Source: Gammaproteobacteria bacterium UBA4475
Lineage (GTDB): Bacteria; Pseudomonadota; Gammaproteobacteria; Pseudomonadales; Azotimanducaceae
Direction of reading: 5' to 3'
Length of the DNA: 8,295 nt
NCBI GenBank assembly: GCA_002389265.1
Contig: DGOD01000040.1
Location: 10,623-18,917 of the forward strand
Numbering within the stretch: position 1 is the stretch's first letter; every line of letters starts with the position of its first letter. Both the position numbers and the translations under genes were made by a program. Positions 7,487-8,295 of this stretch are shown piece after piece. Under the pieces are notes generated by a model. That model saw only the letters and a list, made by a program, of their open reading frames with translations, had not been told where the DNA came from and did no database searches.

Positions 7487-8295
7487 GACGCGGGATTGAT
7501 CAACCGCAAGGCACCGCCGGATATCAGCTCCGCAGTAACTTGACGCGCCAGCTCCACGCCACTCTCGCGCGGCCCAGATCGACTGGCTCGCAGGACTGTC
7601 AGACCGGTCATATCGCTCACATAGCTGGCAAGCTCGATCCGACCCTCTGTCATCTGCGCAAAAGCCGCGATGGGTAGACTACAACTCGCACCCAGGCCAG
7701 CGGAGATCATGCGCTCACAGGTCACGCAGAATTGTGTGTCTATATGATTGATCGCTGCCAGCAGCGTCTTAACTGCCGTTGCATCTTCGCGACACTCGAT
7801 ACCCACGGCACCTTGCCCCGCGGAGGGCAGGCTAATCCCTGGATCAATACTGGCCGTGATCCTGTCTGCCAGACCCAGGCGCTTCAAACCTGCCGTTGCC
7901 AGAATAATACCCTCAAAATCACCTTGATCGAGCTTTCGTAAGCGGGTATCGACATTGCCACGCAGCTCCAGATATTCCAGGTCGGGCCGGGACTGCTGAA
8001 TTTGTAGGCGTCGTCGCAGGCTTGACGAACCGATTCGTGCGCCCGAAGGCATGTCGGCCAACGACTCAAACTGGTTTGTCACCAGCGCATCCCGCGGGTC
8101 CTCGCGCTCACACATGGCGGCCAGCTCAAGCCCTGGAGGCAAAACCGATGGCATGTCCTTCATCGAGTGAACCGCAATGTCGGCACGATTTTCCAATAAC
8201 GCAACCTCCAGCTCTTTAACAAAGACGCCTTTGCCACCCATCTGGCTCAAGGGCGATTCCTTATTGCGATCGCCCTCGGTAGTCATGCCGAGGAT
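7483..8295 (-). CDS. hemC: Porphobilinogen deaminase (hydroxymethylbilane synthase), 5' end outside the window
   Basis: The enzyme polymerises four porphobilinogen units on a covalently bound dipyrromethane cofactor to give hydroxymethylbilane. The frame continues past the right window edge: the codons before the methionine at 8286-8284 read ILGM, followed by TTEGD, aligning with the internal VPMVTRGD of E. coli HemC. That methionine is therefore internal and roughly 45-50 N-terminal residues are missing. Strong family motifs are GGKGVFVKELEVALL, ADIAVHSMKDMPS (with the catalytic aspartate), CEREDPRDAL, GSSSLRRR, LRGNVDTRL, ILATAGLKRLGL, and SLPSAGQGAVGIECR. The cofactor-binding cysteine is present in LGASCSLPIAAF (codon at 7683-7681), although the surrounding residues differ from the common EGGCQVP form. 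It heads the visible hemC-hemD-hemX-hemY cluster; the promoter lies outside the window. Confidence 0.97.
   Translation of the reverse strand: MLGMTTEGDRNKESPLSQMGGKGVFVKELEVALLENRADIAVHSMKDMPSVLPPGLELAAMCEREDPRDALVTNQFESLADMPSGARIGSSSLRRRLQIQQSRPDLEYLELRGNVDTRLRKLDQGDFEGIILATAGLKRLGLADRITASIDPGISLPSAGQGAVGIECREDATAVKTLLAAINHIDTQFCVTCERMISAGLGASCSLPIAAFAQMTEGRIELASYVSDMTGLTVLRASRSGPRESGVELARQVTAELISGGALRLINPAS

Noticed and set aside
8284..8286. The ATG at the right edge as the hemC start
   Set aside because: The reading frame continues upstream with residues that align to the internal VPMVTRGD region of HemC. The true start is outside the window.

Overview
This is a housekeeping region of a bacterial chromosome, very probably from a gammaproteobacterium. 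HemB is of the magnesium-type, Pseudomonas-like class. Rho is exactly as long as the E. coli protein (419 aa) and matches it closely. The linkage of hemB, trxA-rho and a hemC-hemD-hemX-hemY cluster resembles the neighbourhood known from Pseudomonas and marine relatives. I cannot name the genus.

Layout: bases 1-191 hold no convincing gene, only a perfect TATAAT upstream of hemB. Rightward genes follow: hemB (192-1187), trxA (1388-1711), rho (2088-3347) and a Fre/LuxG-like flavin reductase (3374-4096). A G-rich 14-bp tandem repeat (about 4095-4178) lies in the convergent gap. Leftward genes then run to the right edge: hemY (4238-5422), hemX (5419-6561), hemD (6692-7486) and hemC (7483 to beyond the window, with its 5' end missing).

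How the genes work together: HemB condenses two 5-aminolevulinate molecules to porphobilinogen. HemC polymerises four of these to hydroxymethylbilane, and HemD cyclises that to uroporphyrinogen III. Three consecutive steps of tetrapyrrole synthesis are therefore encoded within 8.3 kb, on opposite strands. HemX and HemY are membrane-anchored proteins that commonly accompany hemCD; their precise roles are poorly defined. TrxA and Rho are general redox and transcription-termination factors, and the flavin reductase probably shares the rho transcript.

I found no mobile element, CRISPR array, tRNA or rRNA, and no new multi-gene system. The parts most worth a second look are non-coding or atypical: the 376-bp structured leader of rho with a possible leader peptide, the tandem repeat that starts at the reductase stop codon, the altered flavin-binding motif of that reductase, and the 130-bp hemD-hemX gap.
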